Assembly: GCF_028768465.1 (NCBI RefSeq)
Contig: NZ_CP118225.1
Span: 1,779,001 to 1,843,000, forward strand
DNA from: Rhodopirellula sp. P2
GTDB taxonomy: Bacteria > Planctomycetota > Planctomycetia > Pirellulales > Pirellulaceae
Direction: 5' to 3'
Length of the DNA: 64,000 nt
Positions 28,531 to 36,685 of the stretch are shown in pieces (the stretch's first letter is position 1; each line of letters begins with the position of its first letter). The notes under the pieces are model-generated. The model searched no databases and was not told where the DNA came from. It was given only the letters and a program-made list of their open reading frames with translations. Both the position numbers and the translations under genes were made by a program.

Positions 28531-28638
28531 CCAGGCTCCCGCCTGGGAATGCACTGCACCGCAGGCTGGGCCTGCCGGGGTTGGAACAGGAGACAGAGCC
28601 CCGAAAGCAGTGTGTTCCCAGGCAGGAGCCTGGGAACA
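28531..28638. repeat. Large imperfect inverted repeat between KDG kinase and SDR genes
   Basis: CCAGGCTCCCGCCTGGGAA with CACTGC at 28531-28556 is matched in inverse by GCAGTG and TTCCCAGGCAGGAGCCTGG at about 28608-28632, with a second small palindrome (GCAGGCTGGGCCTGC) between. The arms are themselves palindromic. It looks like a dispersed intergenic repeat of the REP/BIME type. Confidence 0.7.
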
Positions 28639-28673
28639 AGACTTGGTTCACACGTTTACTTCTGCATGGGTGT

Positions 28674-29483
28674 TCAGATCGTGACGGATGCAAATCCGCC
28701 GTCGATGGCGATGTTTTGCCCGGTCACAAACGAGGACGCTTTTCGCGAAGCCAGCCAGATGGCGGCACCGGCGAGTTCTTCGGGTTTTCCAAAGCGAGCC
28801 ATCGGGGTGTGCCCGATGATTTGGCCGCCACGTTCGGTGTACGAGCCGTCGTCGTTGTAGAGCAGTTTGCGGTTTTGTTCGGCGGGGAAGAAGCCGGGGC
28901 TGATCGCATTGACTCGCACGCCGGTGGTCGCCCATTCGCGAGCCAGCCAGAGGGTCAGGTTGATCACCGCAGCTTTGGCGGCCGAGTAGGCCACGACGCG
29001 AGACAGCGGGATGATGCCCGACATCGACGCGATGTTGATGATGCTGCCGACGCCGGCTTCGATCATCGCGGGGGCGAACACTTGGCTGGGCAACAAAGCT
29101 CCGCCAACCAAGTTCAGGTCGAACACGTGCTGCCAAGCTTCGCGAGGCAATCCGCAGACATCGCCGCCTGGTGGAATCGTCGCGTCGGGATGATTTCCGC
29201 CCGCGGCGTTGACCAGGATCGTTGGCGTCCCGGCCCAAGCCGTGATCGCGTCGCGAGCTTCGGCCAGGGAGTCCGCTTGCATCCCGTCGACGGCGAAGAA
29301 TTTGGCATCGCCGCCGCCTGAGGTGATGGCTTTGACTTTCGCCTCGCCGCGTTCCGCGTTGCGTCCTAAGACTGCCGTGCGAGCTCCGGCCGATCCGAGT
29401 GCCTGGGCCATGTGGCCGCCGAGCTCGCCAGTGCCGCCGATTACGACCGCGACATCATCGTTCAATTCAAAGAGATCATTCAT
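28674..29483 (-). CDS. SDR-family oxidoreductase (possible mannonate/fructuronate-type dehydrogenase)
   Basis: This 269-residue Rossmann enzyme has the cofactor motif VVIGGTGELGGHMAQALG, the LVNAAGG segment, the catalytic Ser in IINIASMSG, and YSAAKAA with the catalytic Tyr and Lys, followed by VRVNAISPGFFPAEQNRKLL. The C-terminal segment is FVTGQNIAIDGGFAS. These residues make it an active classical SDR. It lies upstream of a KDG-kinase-like gene in the same direction, suggesting oxidation or reduction of a hexuronate-derived sugar acid; the substrate is an inference. Confidence 0.83.
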   Translation of the reverse strand: MNDLFELNDDVAVVIGGTGELGGHMAQALGSAGARTAVLGRNAERGEAKVKAITSGGGDAKFFAVDGMQADSLAEARDAITAWAGTPTILVNAAGGNHPDATIPPGGDVCGLPREAWQHVFDLNLVGGALLPSQVFAPAMIEAGVGSIINIASMSGIIPLSRVVAYSAAKAAVINLTLWLAREWATTGVRVNAISPGFFPAEQNRKLLYNDDGSYTERGGQIIGHTPMARFGKPEELAGAAIWLASRKASSFVTGQNIAIDGGFASVTI

Positions 29484-29596
29484 AGTGGCGGTACTTTACC
29501 CGCAACACAACGCAGAGAACAGCACGTGAAACGGGGAAGTTTTGCCGATTCCATGACGCGGGGTCTATGGAGGACCGGGGCCGATTCTCGTCGGTG

Positions 29597-31396
29597 TCAG
29601 GTTTGTTTTCGCCAGTCCACCAGGTGGACTTCGACACTGCGATAGCCGTTGAACTCGTTGATGACGGGCCGGTAAGCGATCTCGATCGGGCCGTTGTGCT
29701 GGTTCAGCGGTTCGCACCAGTCCGCGGCACCGAAGGCGACCCCGCGAATCACGCGTTCGCCCTGTTTCAGACGCACGGACAGGTGGTTTTCACCTTTGCC
29801 CATCTTTTTGGCGGGTTCGCTGAGCTGAATGTCGCGGCCCATCAAAACGGGGCGTGGGTTCCCAGCTCCAAAGGGAGCCATGGTTTCGATCTGCTTCATC
29901 GTTTGCAGGTTCAGTTGCCCGAGCGGAGCCTCCGCATCGATCTGGATCGCCGGTGCCAGGTCTTGCTCGGACCACTGTTTCGAAACGGCTTCGCAGAAGT
30001 CGCCGCGGAACGCTTCGATGTCGGATTCGCGAATCGTCAGCCCGCCGGCGGCTGGGTGACCGCCGTAGCGAACCAGTCGGTCGTCGCATTCACGCAGGGC
30101 TTCGTAGAGATTGATGCCGGTGCCGCCGACGCGTCCCGACCCGGTCGCGTCGACTTTGCCCGCGGTGTCGAGCGAGAGAATGATCACGGGTTTGGCGTAT
30201 TTCTCTGCCAAGCGACCCGCGACGACTCCAATGACTCCGGTGTGCCAGCCGACTCCGGCCAGGACCAAGGCGGGGTCCTTTTCGGGGTCAAAGTCGGTGT
30301 TCGCTTGTTTCTGCGCGGCCAGTTGCACGCTTCGCTGCAGCGTGTCTCGGGTTCCGTTGAGCTGGTCGATGTACTGGGCCAGTGCGACGGCGCGGTCGCC
30401 AGCTTCGATCGTCAGCAGCTCGATTCCCAGTTGGGCTTGGCCGAGTCGTCCGGCGGCGTTGAGGCGGGGGGCCAGGCCGAAGGAGATGTTTTCGGTCGTC
30501 AATTCGCTGGCCTGATCCAGTTTGGTCAGCTTCATCAGTTCCCACAAACCCGGCAGCGGTTCAGTCTGCATGACTCGCAGGCCGTGATTGACCAGCACGC
30601 GATTTTCGTCGAGCAGCGGGACCACGTCGGCGATCGTTCCGATGGCGGCCAGCGACAGCGATTGCATCAGGAATCGCTTCATCGGCGGTGTGACTTTTTT
30701 CTGCCCGCATTTGGCTTGGCATAGCGACCAGGCGAGTTTGAAGGCCACGCCGGCGCCGCAAAGTTCGCCAAACGGGTAAGCCGTTCCGGGCAGTCGCGGG
30801 TGGACGATGATGTCGGCGTCGGGCAGTTCGTCGCCGATTTGGTGGTGATCGGTGATGATCAGCGTGACGCCGAGCTTGCGACAGAGTTTGGCGCACTGCA
30901 GGCTGGCGATCCCGCAATCGACCGAAACGATCATTTGCTTGCCGCGAGCGGCCAGTTTGCGGATCGAGTCCTCGTTCAGGCCGTAACCTTCCTCGAGCCG
31001 GTTGGGCACGTGGTAGCTGACCTCGGCCCCGAGCAATCGCAGGCAATTGACCAGGATCGCGGATCCGGTCATGCCGTCGGCGTCGTAATCGCCGTAGATG
31101 ACGATCGGCGTTTTGGCTTCTGCGGCCGCCAGGATTTTTTCCGTGGCGGCAGGGACGCCGGGCAGCAGCTGCGGGTCACGCAGGCTGGTCAGTTTGGTGT
31201 CCAAGAACGTGGCGGCGTCTTCTTGCGAATAAACGCCGCGACTGACGAGCAACTGAGCGACGACCGGAGGCAGTCCCGTGGTGCGAATCAGTTGTTCGAC
31301 CAACGGAGCATCGTGCGGAGTGATCCGCCATTCCCGCTTCGTCCCGGAATCAACAAGCTGGTTGGAATCGGAAATCGAGCTGGAATCGGTACTCAA
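29597..31396 (-). CDS. recJ: Single-stranded-DNA-specific exonuclease RecJ
   Basis: The 599-residue enzyme degrades single-stranded DNA 5' to 3' in recombination and mismatch repair. The DHH phosphoesterase core shows IVIYGDYDADGMTGSAILVN (motif I), VSVDCGIAS, LIITDHHQIGDELPDADII (DHH) and the DHHA1 part with VRYGGHPAAGGLTIRESD. An OB-like end follows (GMGKGENHLSVRLKQGERV type). The start is TTG at 31396, preceded by AAGGA; no upstream ATG fits. It begins 39 bases after the L33 gene on the same strand, so the two are probably co-transcribed. Confidence 0.93.
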   Translation of the reverse strand: MSTDSSSISDSNQLVDSGTKREWRITPHDAPLVEQLIRTTGLPPVVAQLLVSRGVYSQEDAATFLDTKLTSLRDPQLLPGVPAATEKILAAAEAKTPIVIYGDYDADGMTGSAILVNCLRLLGAEVSYHVPNRLEEGYGLNEDSIRKLAARGKQMIVSVDCGIASLQCAKLCRKLGVTLIITDHHQIGDELPDADIIVHPRLPGTAYPFGELCGAGVAFKLAWSLCQAKCGQKKVTPPMKRFLMQSLSLAAIGTIADVVPLLDENRVLVNHGLRVMQTEPLPGLWELMKLTKLDQASELTTENISFGLAPRLNAAGRLGQAQLGIELLTIEAGDRAVALAQYIDQLNGTRDTLQRSVQLAAQKQANTDFDPEKDPALVLAGVGWHTGVIGVVAGRLAEKYAKPVIILSLDTAGKVDATGSGRVGGTGINLYEALRECDDRLVRYGGHPAAGGLTIRESDIEAFRGDFCEAVSKQWSEQDLAPAIQIDAEAPLGQLNLQTMKQIETMAPFGAGNPRPVLMGRDIQLSEPAKKMGKGENHLSVRLKQGERVIRGVAFGAADWCEPLNQHNGPIEIAYRPVINEFNGYRSVEVHLVDWRKQT

Positions 31397-31435
31397 ATCG
31401 ACCGTCGTCCTTGAAGGGGGGCTGCGCTGTGAAGC

Positions 31436-31600
31436 TTACTTTTTCTTTTCAGCGTGCCAGGTGTGCTTGCGCAGGTTGGGGTTGTACTTCTTCAAGCGAA
31501 GCTTTTCCCCACCAGGCTTTTTGCGGAGAGTGTAGTTGTACTGTCCGGTTTCTTCGCAGACCAGGAAAATGGTTTCTGCTTTTTTCTTGCTCTTGGACAT
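31436..31600 (-). CDS. rpmG: 50S ribosomal protein L33
   Basis: Reading the minus strand from ATG at 31598-31600 to TAA at 31436-31438 gives a 54-residue basic protein. It begins MSKSKKKAETIFLVCEE and contains TGQYNYTLRKKPGGEKLRLK and KYNPNLRKHTWHAEKKK, the L33 pattern of a large-subunit protein near the E site. Only one Cys is left of the CxxC pairs of zinc-binding L33, so this is the zinc-independent type. It is followed by recJ. Confidence 0.93.
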   Translation of the reverse strand: MSKSKKKAETIFLVCEETGQYNYTLRKKPGGEKLRLKKYNPNLRKHTWHAEKKK

Positions 31601-31918
31601 CAGACGTGCCGGAGTGGTTTGTCAAGGAAATGAGATTTTCGAGCCCCCGAGTATGACTAGCCAAGTGCGATTTTGGCAAGTCGTTCTTTTTGGGGGCGAA
31701 TCGGTTGTTAAAAAACAGGTGAAGTGGCGGCGAGAGGATGCGCTGGACCCGGTGCTGAGACCCTCCCCTCGCTCCGCTCGACCCTCCCGGAGGGAGGGTG
31801 AAGCAACCTGTGCGTTCTCCCCGGAGGGAGGGTGATGATCGTTTGCTCGACCCAGAGGGGTGGGTGATCCTTTGGATGACAACGTTCAACGGGAGGACGC
31901 GGCAATCGAAGTGCCCGA
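31601..31918. repeat. Intergenic stretch with CCCTCCGGGAGGG-type palindromes
   Basis: 318 bases between rpmG and a DUF1559 gene (same strand). The segment 31757-31803 reads CCCTCCCCTCGCTCCGCTCG then ACCCTCCCGGAGGGAGGGTG, with a degenerate second copy at 31818-31834 and a third at about 31845-31865. An almost identical unit occurs inside the coding gene at 33302-33345. The rest shows no gene. The element may also terminate the DUF1559 transcript. Confidence 0.7.
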
Positions 31919-32776
31919 TCACATCGCATCGTCGACAAATTCGCCGTCGGCTCGGTGACCCAGGTAGGTGAAAATCTGTGGGTCGGTGTTCTGAGACAGG
32001 AATCGGACGGAGCCATCGGCGAAGCCAAAGTTGCCGCCGCCGGGATGTTCGCTGGCAAAGCCGCCGACAAACTCAGGGGGATTTTCGTTCATGCCCGCGG
32101 CACCCAACGCTCGAATCCCGCCGCCAATTTGCGAACCGGTGTTTCGTAGCGAGCTTCGTGTCCCGGACGCCCAACCAAGTGATTCGACGGTGGGGATCAT
32201 TTCGCCAATCAGGATCGTGTGGCTGCTGCCGTCGTAAATGTCGCTGTAGCGAACCTCACTGTTGAGAAACAGCAGCCCGTTGTTGTCTTCGTCGATCGGG
32301 GCTTCGACGTCGTGATGGCAGCCGGCGTAGTTGGCCAGGCCAGCCGTGTTTTCATCGTTGGTACCAAAAGGAAACGAAGGGCACAGGAAGGCGGGGATTT
32401 GATACGCGCGAACTTTCGCATTGGCCGGGGCATAGACGCTGGCGGTCAAATCAAAGTCGTCGGCGGCACCTTGTTGTTCGATGTAAGGCAGCAAGCGAAC
32501 CAGGAAGCTGATGTGTTCGCCGTTGGGTGTGTTGACGATAGGACCGGTCGGGTTGGTGGTTCCCGGCGGCAAGTGCTCCATCGAGAATTCATAGTTGTGA
32601 GTGGCCAAGGTGATCTGAGCGATGTTGTTGGAGCAGCTCATCCGCCGCGCCGCTTCCCGCGCGGCTTGGACAGCCGGCAACAGCAGACCGACCAAGACGC
32701 CGATGATGGCGATCACCACCAAGAGTTCGACCAGCGTGAACGCACGCCGTGACGAGGAAGGGGATTTCGTTGCCAT
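31919..32776 (-). CDS. DUF1559 protein with type II secretion/prepilin N-terminus
   Basis: This 285-residue protein starts with a prepilin-type leader (SSSRRAFTLVELLVVIAIIG, cleavage expected before the Phe) followed by the hydrophobic helix. It has the DUF1559 head LLLPAVQAAREAARRMSCSN and tail NFGFADGSVRFLSQNTD. This family is hugely expanded in planctomycetes and thought to form pseudopilin-like surface structures. The ATG at 32776 puts the leader at residues 1-12. It lies 82 bases after the last gene of the pseudopilin/GspF cluster and on the same strand, so it may belong to it. Confidence 0.92.
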   Translation of the reverse strand: MATKSPSSSRRAFTLVELLVVIAIIGVLVGLLLPAVQAAREAARRMSCSNNIAQITLATHNYEFSMEHLPPGTTNPTGPIVNTPNGEHISFLVRLLPYIEQQGAADDFDLTASVYAPANAKVRAYQIPAFLCPSFPFGTNDENTAGLANYAGCHHDVEAPIDEDNNGLLFLNSEVRYSDIYDGSSHTILIGEMIPTVESLGWASGTRSSLRNTGSQIGGGIRALGAAGMNENPPEFVGGFASEHPGGGNFGFADGSVRFLSQNTDPQIFTYLGHRADGEFVDDAM

Positions 32777-32858
32777 GGTAGATTCCTGGGTTCGAGGTGG
32801 GGCCGGTTGAAAAGGTCGGGGGAGCAATGGATTGAGATCAAGTGAGTGTCGTGGTCGG

Positions 32859-33572
32859 CTAAAGCTCGGAAGCGATTTGCCAGGTGTTGGACCGCTGGAT
32901 GCGACGTGGGTTCTCGGGATTTTGCTGGCCCAATCGAGCGATCACGCGAATGGTCAGGGAATTCTCGGGCGCATCGTCTGGCGTCACTTCGATTTCGATT
33001 TCGGCGGGTTCATCACCGCGAATCGCGTCGCTGACCGACCAGGTTTCTCCGGTGTAGGCGTCGTCGTTGCGGAGTTGCCGGTGGGCTCGGACCAATCCAG
33101 CTTCGAGCAGCCAATCGGTTTGTTCCACGCGAAGCAGTTGGTTGGTTTGGCGGCGGTGAGTCAGGCTGCTTTTCAGGGAGGTCATGACCAGCGAAACCGA
33201 AATGCCCAGGCACACGAGCACGTAGATCAGGGCGGCGCCTTGGCGTGGTTCGTGTGGAGTGTGGGATTTGTGCGGGGGGTGAAAGCTGTGTTCAGGATCG
33301 GCCCTCCCCTCGCTTCGCTCGACCCTCCCAGAGGGAGGGTGAAGAAAAAGGGAGCTTCGCTCGAACCTCCCGGTAGGAGGCGGGAGAGTGGAGTTGCTTT
33401 GCTCGAGCCTTCCGGTCGGAGGCTGGAGAGTGGAGTTGCTTTGCTCGAGCCTTCCGGTCGGAGGGTGGTGAGTGAATCTGTTTCGCTCGAACCTCCCGGT
33501 GGGAGGCTGGACAGTGGAAGTGGTTTGCATGACGCTTCCGAGGGGCGGGTGAAGGGAGGATTTTTGTTTCAT
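32859..33572 (-). CDS. Pseudopilin-like (GspK/PilX-type) protein with repeat-derived N-terminal extension
   Basis: The 237-residue frame has a pilin-like hydrophobic helix at about residues 112-132 (GAALIYVLVCLGISVSLVMT) followed by a 105-residue extracellular-type domain. Residues 17-86 hold five 14-residue units of the form PPTGR(F/L)E(R/Q)SNST, which come from palindromic DNA of the kind seen in intergenic regions. The start ATG at 33572 overlaps the upstream stop by 4 bases; no ATG, GTG or TTG lies in frame between the repeats and the helix. So either the repeats are translated or the gene is not expressed normally. Confidence 0.72.
   Translation of the reverse strand: MKQKSSLHPPLGSVMQTTSTVQPPTGRFERNRFTHHPPTGRLEQSNSTLQPPTGRLEQSNSTLPPPTGRFERSSLFLHPPSGRVERSEGRADPEHSFHPPHKSHTPHEPRQGAALIYVLVCLGISVSLVMTSLKSSLTHRRQTNQLLRVEQTDWLLEAGLVRAHRQLRNDDAYTGETWSVSDAIRGDEPAEIEIEVTPDDAPENSLTIRVIARLGQQNPENPRRIQRSNTWQIASEL
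33302..33545. repeat. Tandem 42-base palindromic units inside a coding gene
   Basis: About five and a half units, each with a core such as GAACCTCCCGGTGGGAGG or GAGCCTTCCGGTCGGAGG, follow one another with a 42-base period, so the frame is kept. The right-most unit as read on the plus strand (about 33302-33345) is almost the same as intergenic DNA at 31757-31803. Confidence 0.8.
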
Positions 33573-34108
33573 GGCTTCACTCCCAGTCGTGCGTACCGAT
33601 TCAGTTCCATTCTCAAGTGCAGATCATTGCGATCGGTCGTGTCGGAGTTGGTCGCATTGGGTTCGTTCGTTTGTGGCAGACGACTTGGGGTGGGAGTTCC
33701 GCTGGAACGTTTGATCTGCAACGTGATCGCTTTGGGAAGTTCGGTGTCGTTCCAAATGACACGTGAACCAGGTTGCAGTTCAAAGACATCCGTTCGCGTG
33801 GTGCTGGCGTCGATTTGTTCGGTCCGCTGGATCACCGGGCCTTTGACTTGGTACACGACATTCAATGCAGGCAGTGCCAGCGTTTGGCCATCGACGGAGG
33901 CTTCGGTGGCGGCACGGGCATCGTCCCGAATCATGCGGGTCAAACGCGTCAAGTTGGTTTGGTGAGCTTGCCGGGAGTGCATTTGTTTGGAGAGTTTCAT
34001 GGATTGGTGGATCCAGCCGATGGAAACAGTGATCAGTGATGAAAGCACTGAGAGCACGATCATCAGTTCAACCAAGGAGTGCGCGTGTCGTTGGGGGGAG
34101 CGGTTCAT
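33569..34108 (-). CDS. Pseudopilin-like protein (GspJ/H type)
   Basis: The 179-residue product has a short basic leader and a prepilin-like hydrophobic helix (HSLVELMIVLSVLSSLITVS) with the Glu at position +5 that is typical of type IV and type II pilins. A soluble domain of about 140 residues follows. The start at 34108 overlaps the previous stop by 4 bases, and the stop overlaps the next start. It would be processed by a prepilin peptidase, which is not in the window. Confidence 0.8.
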   Translation of the reverse strand: MNRSPQRHAHSLVELMIVLSVLSSLITVSIGWIHQSMKLSKQMHSRQAHQTNLTRLTRMIRDDARAATEASVDGQTLALPALNVVYQVKGPVIQRTEQIDASTTRTDVFELQPGSRVIWNDTELPKAITLQIKRSSGTPTPSRLPQTNEPNATNSDTTDRNDLHLRMELNRYARLGVKP

Positions 34109-34530
34109 GGTGACGTCTCCTCTTCGGTGTCTGTGTCCAGGACCCAGCCAACCAATTCGAGCGGTGTGCCTGGATGGCGGCGTTTCCAGTTCAAACGCAG
34201 AGCGACACGCGGGCCGAGTTCGTCATCGAGGAAGTCACCTGACCATGCGGGGTCTGGCAACATGTTTTGGAGTTCCGCAGAAGCCTGCAGTTGGTCGAGG
34301 GTGGTCGCGATTTCCTCTTTCGGAAGCGAAGTGATGCGTTCCAGTTCGCTGGACACCGCCCAGGTTGCGAGGCGGTGTTGGTTGGTGTCTTGCCAGACCC
34401 CATGGATGCGAAACGTCAACGAGGTGACGACTGACATCAACGCGATCATGATGGAGGCGGCGACCACCAATTCAATCATCGTGAAGGCGTTTCGCGATGG
34501 CATGATTCGGCTTGTGGAGCGATGGTTCAT
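34105..34530 (-). CDS. Pseudopilin-like protein (prepilin N-terminus)
   Basis: This 141-residue protein begins MNHRSTSRIMPSRNAFTMIE and continues LVVAASIMIALMSVVTSLTF, a clear prepilin leader and helix with Phe at +1 and Glu at +5. The remainder is short and polar with an acidic end (DTDTEEETSP). The ATG at 34530 shares one base with the stop codon of the upstream GspF-like gene (TGATG). Confidence 0.85.
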   Translation of the reverse strand: MNHRSTSRIMPSRNAFTMIELVVAASIMIALMSVVTSLTFRIHGVWQDTNQHRLATWAVSSELERITSLPKEEIATTLDQLQASAELQNMLPDPAWSGDFLDDELGPRVALRLNWKRRHPGTPLELVGWVLDTDTEEETSP

Positions 34531-35600
34531 CACGCGAGGGCTCCGATCAGGCTGGTGAGAACAAGGAAGACCGCGATGCAAACCCAGGCAACGACCCCAG
34601 CCAACAGCAGCAGGCTGGCCAAGGAGACCGCGCGCGTCAGCAGGTGGCGGCGAATCGAACGCTTGTCAAATCGCGATTCTGCCAACCATTGCAGCAGCCA
34701 GGCTTGGACGTCGCTCGAGCCGGCCACCGACAACGCTTGGGATTCTCGGGTGGTCAGGATCTTTTCACTGGCCAGCGTCGTCCATGGATCTTCGCCTCGT
34801 TCCACTCGTTCGCATGACGCGGCGAGTCGACGTCGTGTTTGGGGAACGTGGTGACACTTCGAAAGGGTTTCCAGTCCCGAGGCGATGGGGCGACCGGAGC
34901 CGACCACGATTGCCAAGAGTGACAACAGGTTCACGGACGGTGGGACAAAGCGTTCGTGCCACCGAAACGGATTGAATCGTTGCGGGCGTTTTTCGCCGAA
35001 AAACAGCAGACGCCCCAGAAAGAGCGTCACGAAAATCGCGATCCCAAAAAAGAAGAACTCACCGCCGCGGTGGCTGAACGAGATCAGCAAGCGAGTGATC
35101 GGAGGCAGGTCCAAGCCAAACTCGTCGAACATCTTTTCGAAGGTTGGCATGATGAAGATCATCAGAAACGTAAGGATGAACCAAGCAAAGACAAAGCCGA
35201 TCAGCACGCGCGTGAATTCGGAGCGAGGGTTCCGCCAACTGGAATCAGCGGACTCGGATTCCAGTCCTTCGTCGGAGATCAGGGCTTCGTAGGTTTCATT
35301 CAGGGTTCCTGTTTCGCTTGCCAATCGAATCGCCATCAGGCCAGAAGGGGCCAGGATGTCTGGGGTTTGTTCCAGGGCATCCGCGACGGGGGTGCCCTCC
35401 TTCAAGAGCATGGCCAGGTGGTTCATGCGCATTCCAATCGGACCGCCGAATTCGGCCGCGAGAAGATGCACCCATTTTGATGGGTTGGTGCGTTCTTGAT
35501 GAGCGACCAGCAGAGTCCGAACCAAAGCTCGTTGCGGGATCGATGAAAGAGCCAGCAAGCCATCGGGTGTGTTGTGCGTTTGGGAGGATGGTGTGCTCAT
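34530..35600 (-). CDS. GspF/PilC-like inner-membrane protein (first of three copies in the cluster by position)
   Basis: The 356-residue product has the T2SS F-domain layout: a cytoplasmic helical region, a helix near TRVLIGFVFAWFILTFLMIF, the motif MPTFEKMFDEFGLDLPPITR, another helix (FFFFGIAIFVTLFLGRLLFF), a second F domain and a C-terminal helix (LASLLLLAGVVAWVCIAVFL). GspF proteins form the inner-membrane platform that connects the assembly ATPase to the pseudopilus. The ATG at 35600 overlaps the upstream stop (ATGA). Confidence 0.88.
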   Translation of the reverse strand: MSTPSSQTHNTPDGLLALSSIPQRALVRTLLVAHQERTNPSKWVHLLAAEFGGPIGMRMNHLAMLLKEGTPVADALEQTPDILAPSGLMAIRLASETGTLNETYEALISDEGLESESADSSWRNPRSEFTRVLIGFVFAWFILTFLMIFIMPTFEKMFDEFGLDLPPITRLLISFSHRGGEFFFFGIAIFVTLFLGRLLFFGEKRPQRFNPFRWHERFVPPSVNLLSLLAIVVGSGRPIASGLETLSKCHHVPQTRRRLAASCERVERGEDPWTTLASEKILTTRESQALSVAGSSDVQAWLLQWLAESRFDKRSIRRHLLTRAVSLASLLLLAGVVAWVCIAVFLVLTSLIGALA

Positions 35601-36685
35601 GTCAATCCACTGATGAGTTGGACGAGGGGCATGAAGAGCGCGACCATCACCCAGCCGATGGTCATCCCCAACATGCAAACGATCAGTGGCGACACCCAGG
35701 TCAGGATGTCGCGGCGTTGGTGCCGTTCACGATCGCGATAGATCGCGGCGACATCTCGCATGCAATCCGCTTGCTGCGGGATCGTCTCGGTTTGCACGGC
35801 ATGGATCATCAGATGGCATGGTTTGCCATGGATGTGCGTTGGGCCTGCAAGTGGATTTCGACCTTCATTGATTGATTGAACGCATCTTGCGTTGAGGTTG
35901 GACATCCATCTGGATGGGCTGCTTTCACCTGCGATTTGGTAGGCCTCTCGTCGAGTCAGTCCCGTGTCCAGCATCATCGCGACATGCTCCGCCCAGGAGG
36001 CCCAGACCAATCTGGCGGGCATGAACAGTCGGCGGCCCAAACGGACCCACGGTGGATCTTGCCCGACACGGTGCGCCCGATAGCGAACCAGTTGCGAGAC
36101 CAGCACGATTGCAACCAAGGCGGCGAGGAGCCACAAGCCATAGTCGCGGGCGAAATGGGAAATGGCGAAAACCGTTTGAGTGGAGTAGGGCAGGGATAGG
36201 CCAAACTCGTCCATCATCTCTTCAAAGGATGGCACCAGCAGCACGCAGATGACCATCAAAATTGCGATGCTTGCGAAGGCGAGAACCAACGGGTAGACGA
36301 GAATGATCCACAGGCGGTTTCGGGTCGGTCGACTCGATAGCGTGCTTTCCCAGTGTCTGACAGCGTCTTCGAGTCGGGTTTTCTCGTTGGCAACTTCGGC
36401 GGAGGCGTGCTCCTTCGAAGCGACCAGCAACGGTTGGCAGATCGCAAGTGCTTCGGGGTGATGCAGCACGTCGTCCGCGGTCACTGGTTGATCGAACCAG
36501 CGGCTCATCAATTCCATTTGCTGGGCCACAGGGCCGACGGATTGCTGAGCGGCTTGATGCAGTTGCAACGCGATCATGGATCGTCGCGAAAGCAACTGTT
36601 CGATCTGTTGTTGGACGAATTGCAATCCAGGCGCTCCCGGTGCAACCAGTTCTGGGATCAATTCATCGTCAGGAGTGGCTGTCAT
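35597..36685 (-). CDS. GspF/PilC-like inner-membrane protein (second copy)
   Basis: This 362-residue paralogue has the same order: N-terminal helical part, helix (LWIILVYPLVLAFASIAILM), the motif VPSFEEMMDEFGLSLPYSTQ, a second helix (YGLWLLAALVAIVLVSQLVR), a second F domain (HVAMMLDTGLTRREAYQIAG) and a C-terminal helix (SPLIVCMLGMTIGWVMVALF). The conserved F-E-x-M-x-D-E-F-G-L motif is shared with the first copy. Start and stop each overlap neighbours by 4 bases. Confidence 0.85.
   Translation of the reverse strand: MTATPDDELIPELVAPGAPGLQFVQQQIEQLLSRRSMIALQLHQAAQQSVGPVAQQMELMSRWFDQPVTADDVLHHPEALAICQPLLVASKEHASAEVANEKTRLEDAVRHWESTLSSRPTRNRLWIILVYPLVLAFASIAILMVICVLLVPSFEEMMDEFGLSLPYSTQTVFAISHFARDYGLWLLAALVAIVLVSQLVRYRAHRVGQDPPWVRLGRRLFMPARLVWASWAEHVAMMLDTGLTRREAYQIAGESSPSRWMSNLNARCVQSINEGRNPLAGPTHIHGKPCHLMIHAVQTETIPQQADCMRDVAAIYRDRERHQRRDILTWVSPLIVCMLGMTIGWVMVALFMPLVQLISGLT

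Noticed and set aside
33302-33545. CRISPR array
   Set aside because: The repeats are adjacent 42-base palindromic units with no unique spacers, lie in a coding frame and no cas gene is present.
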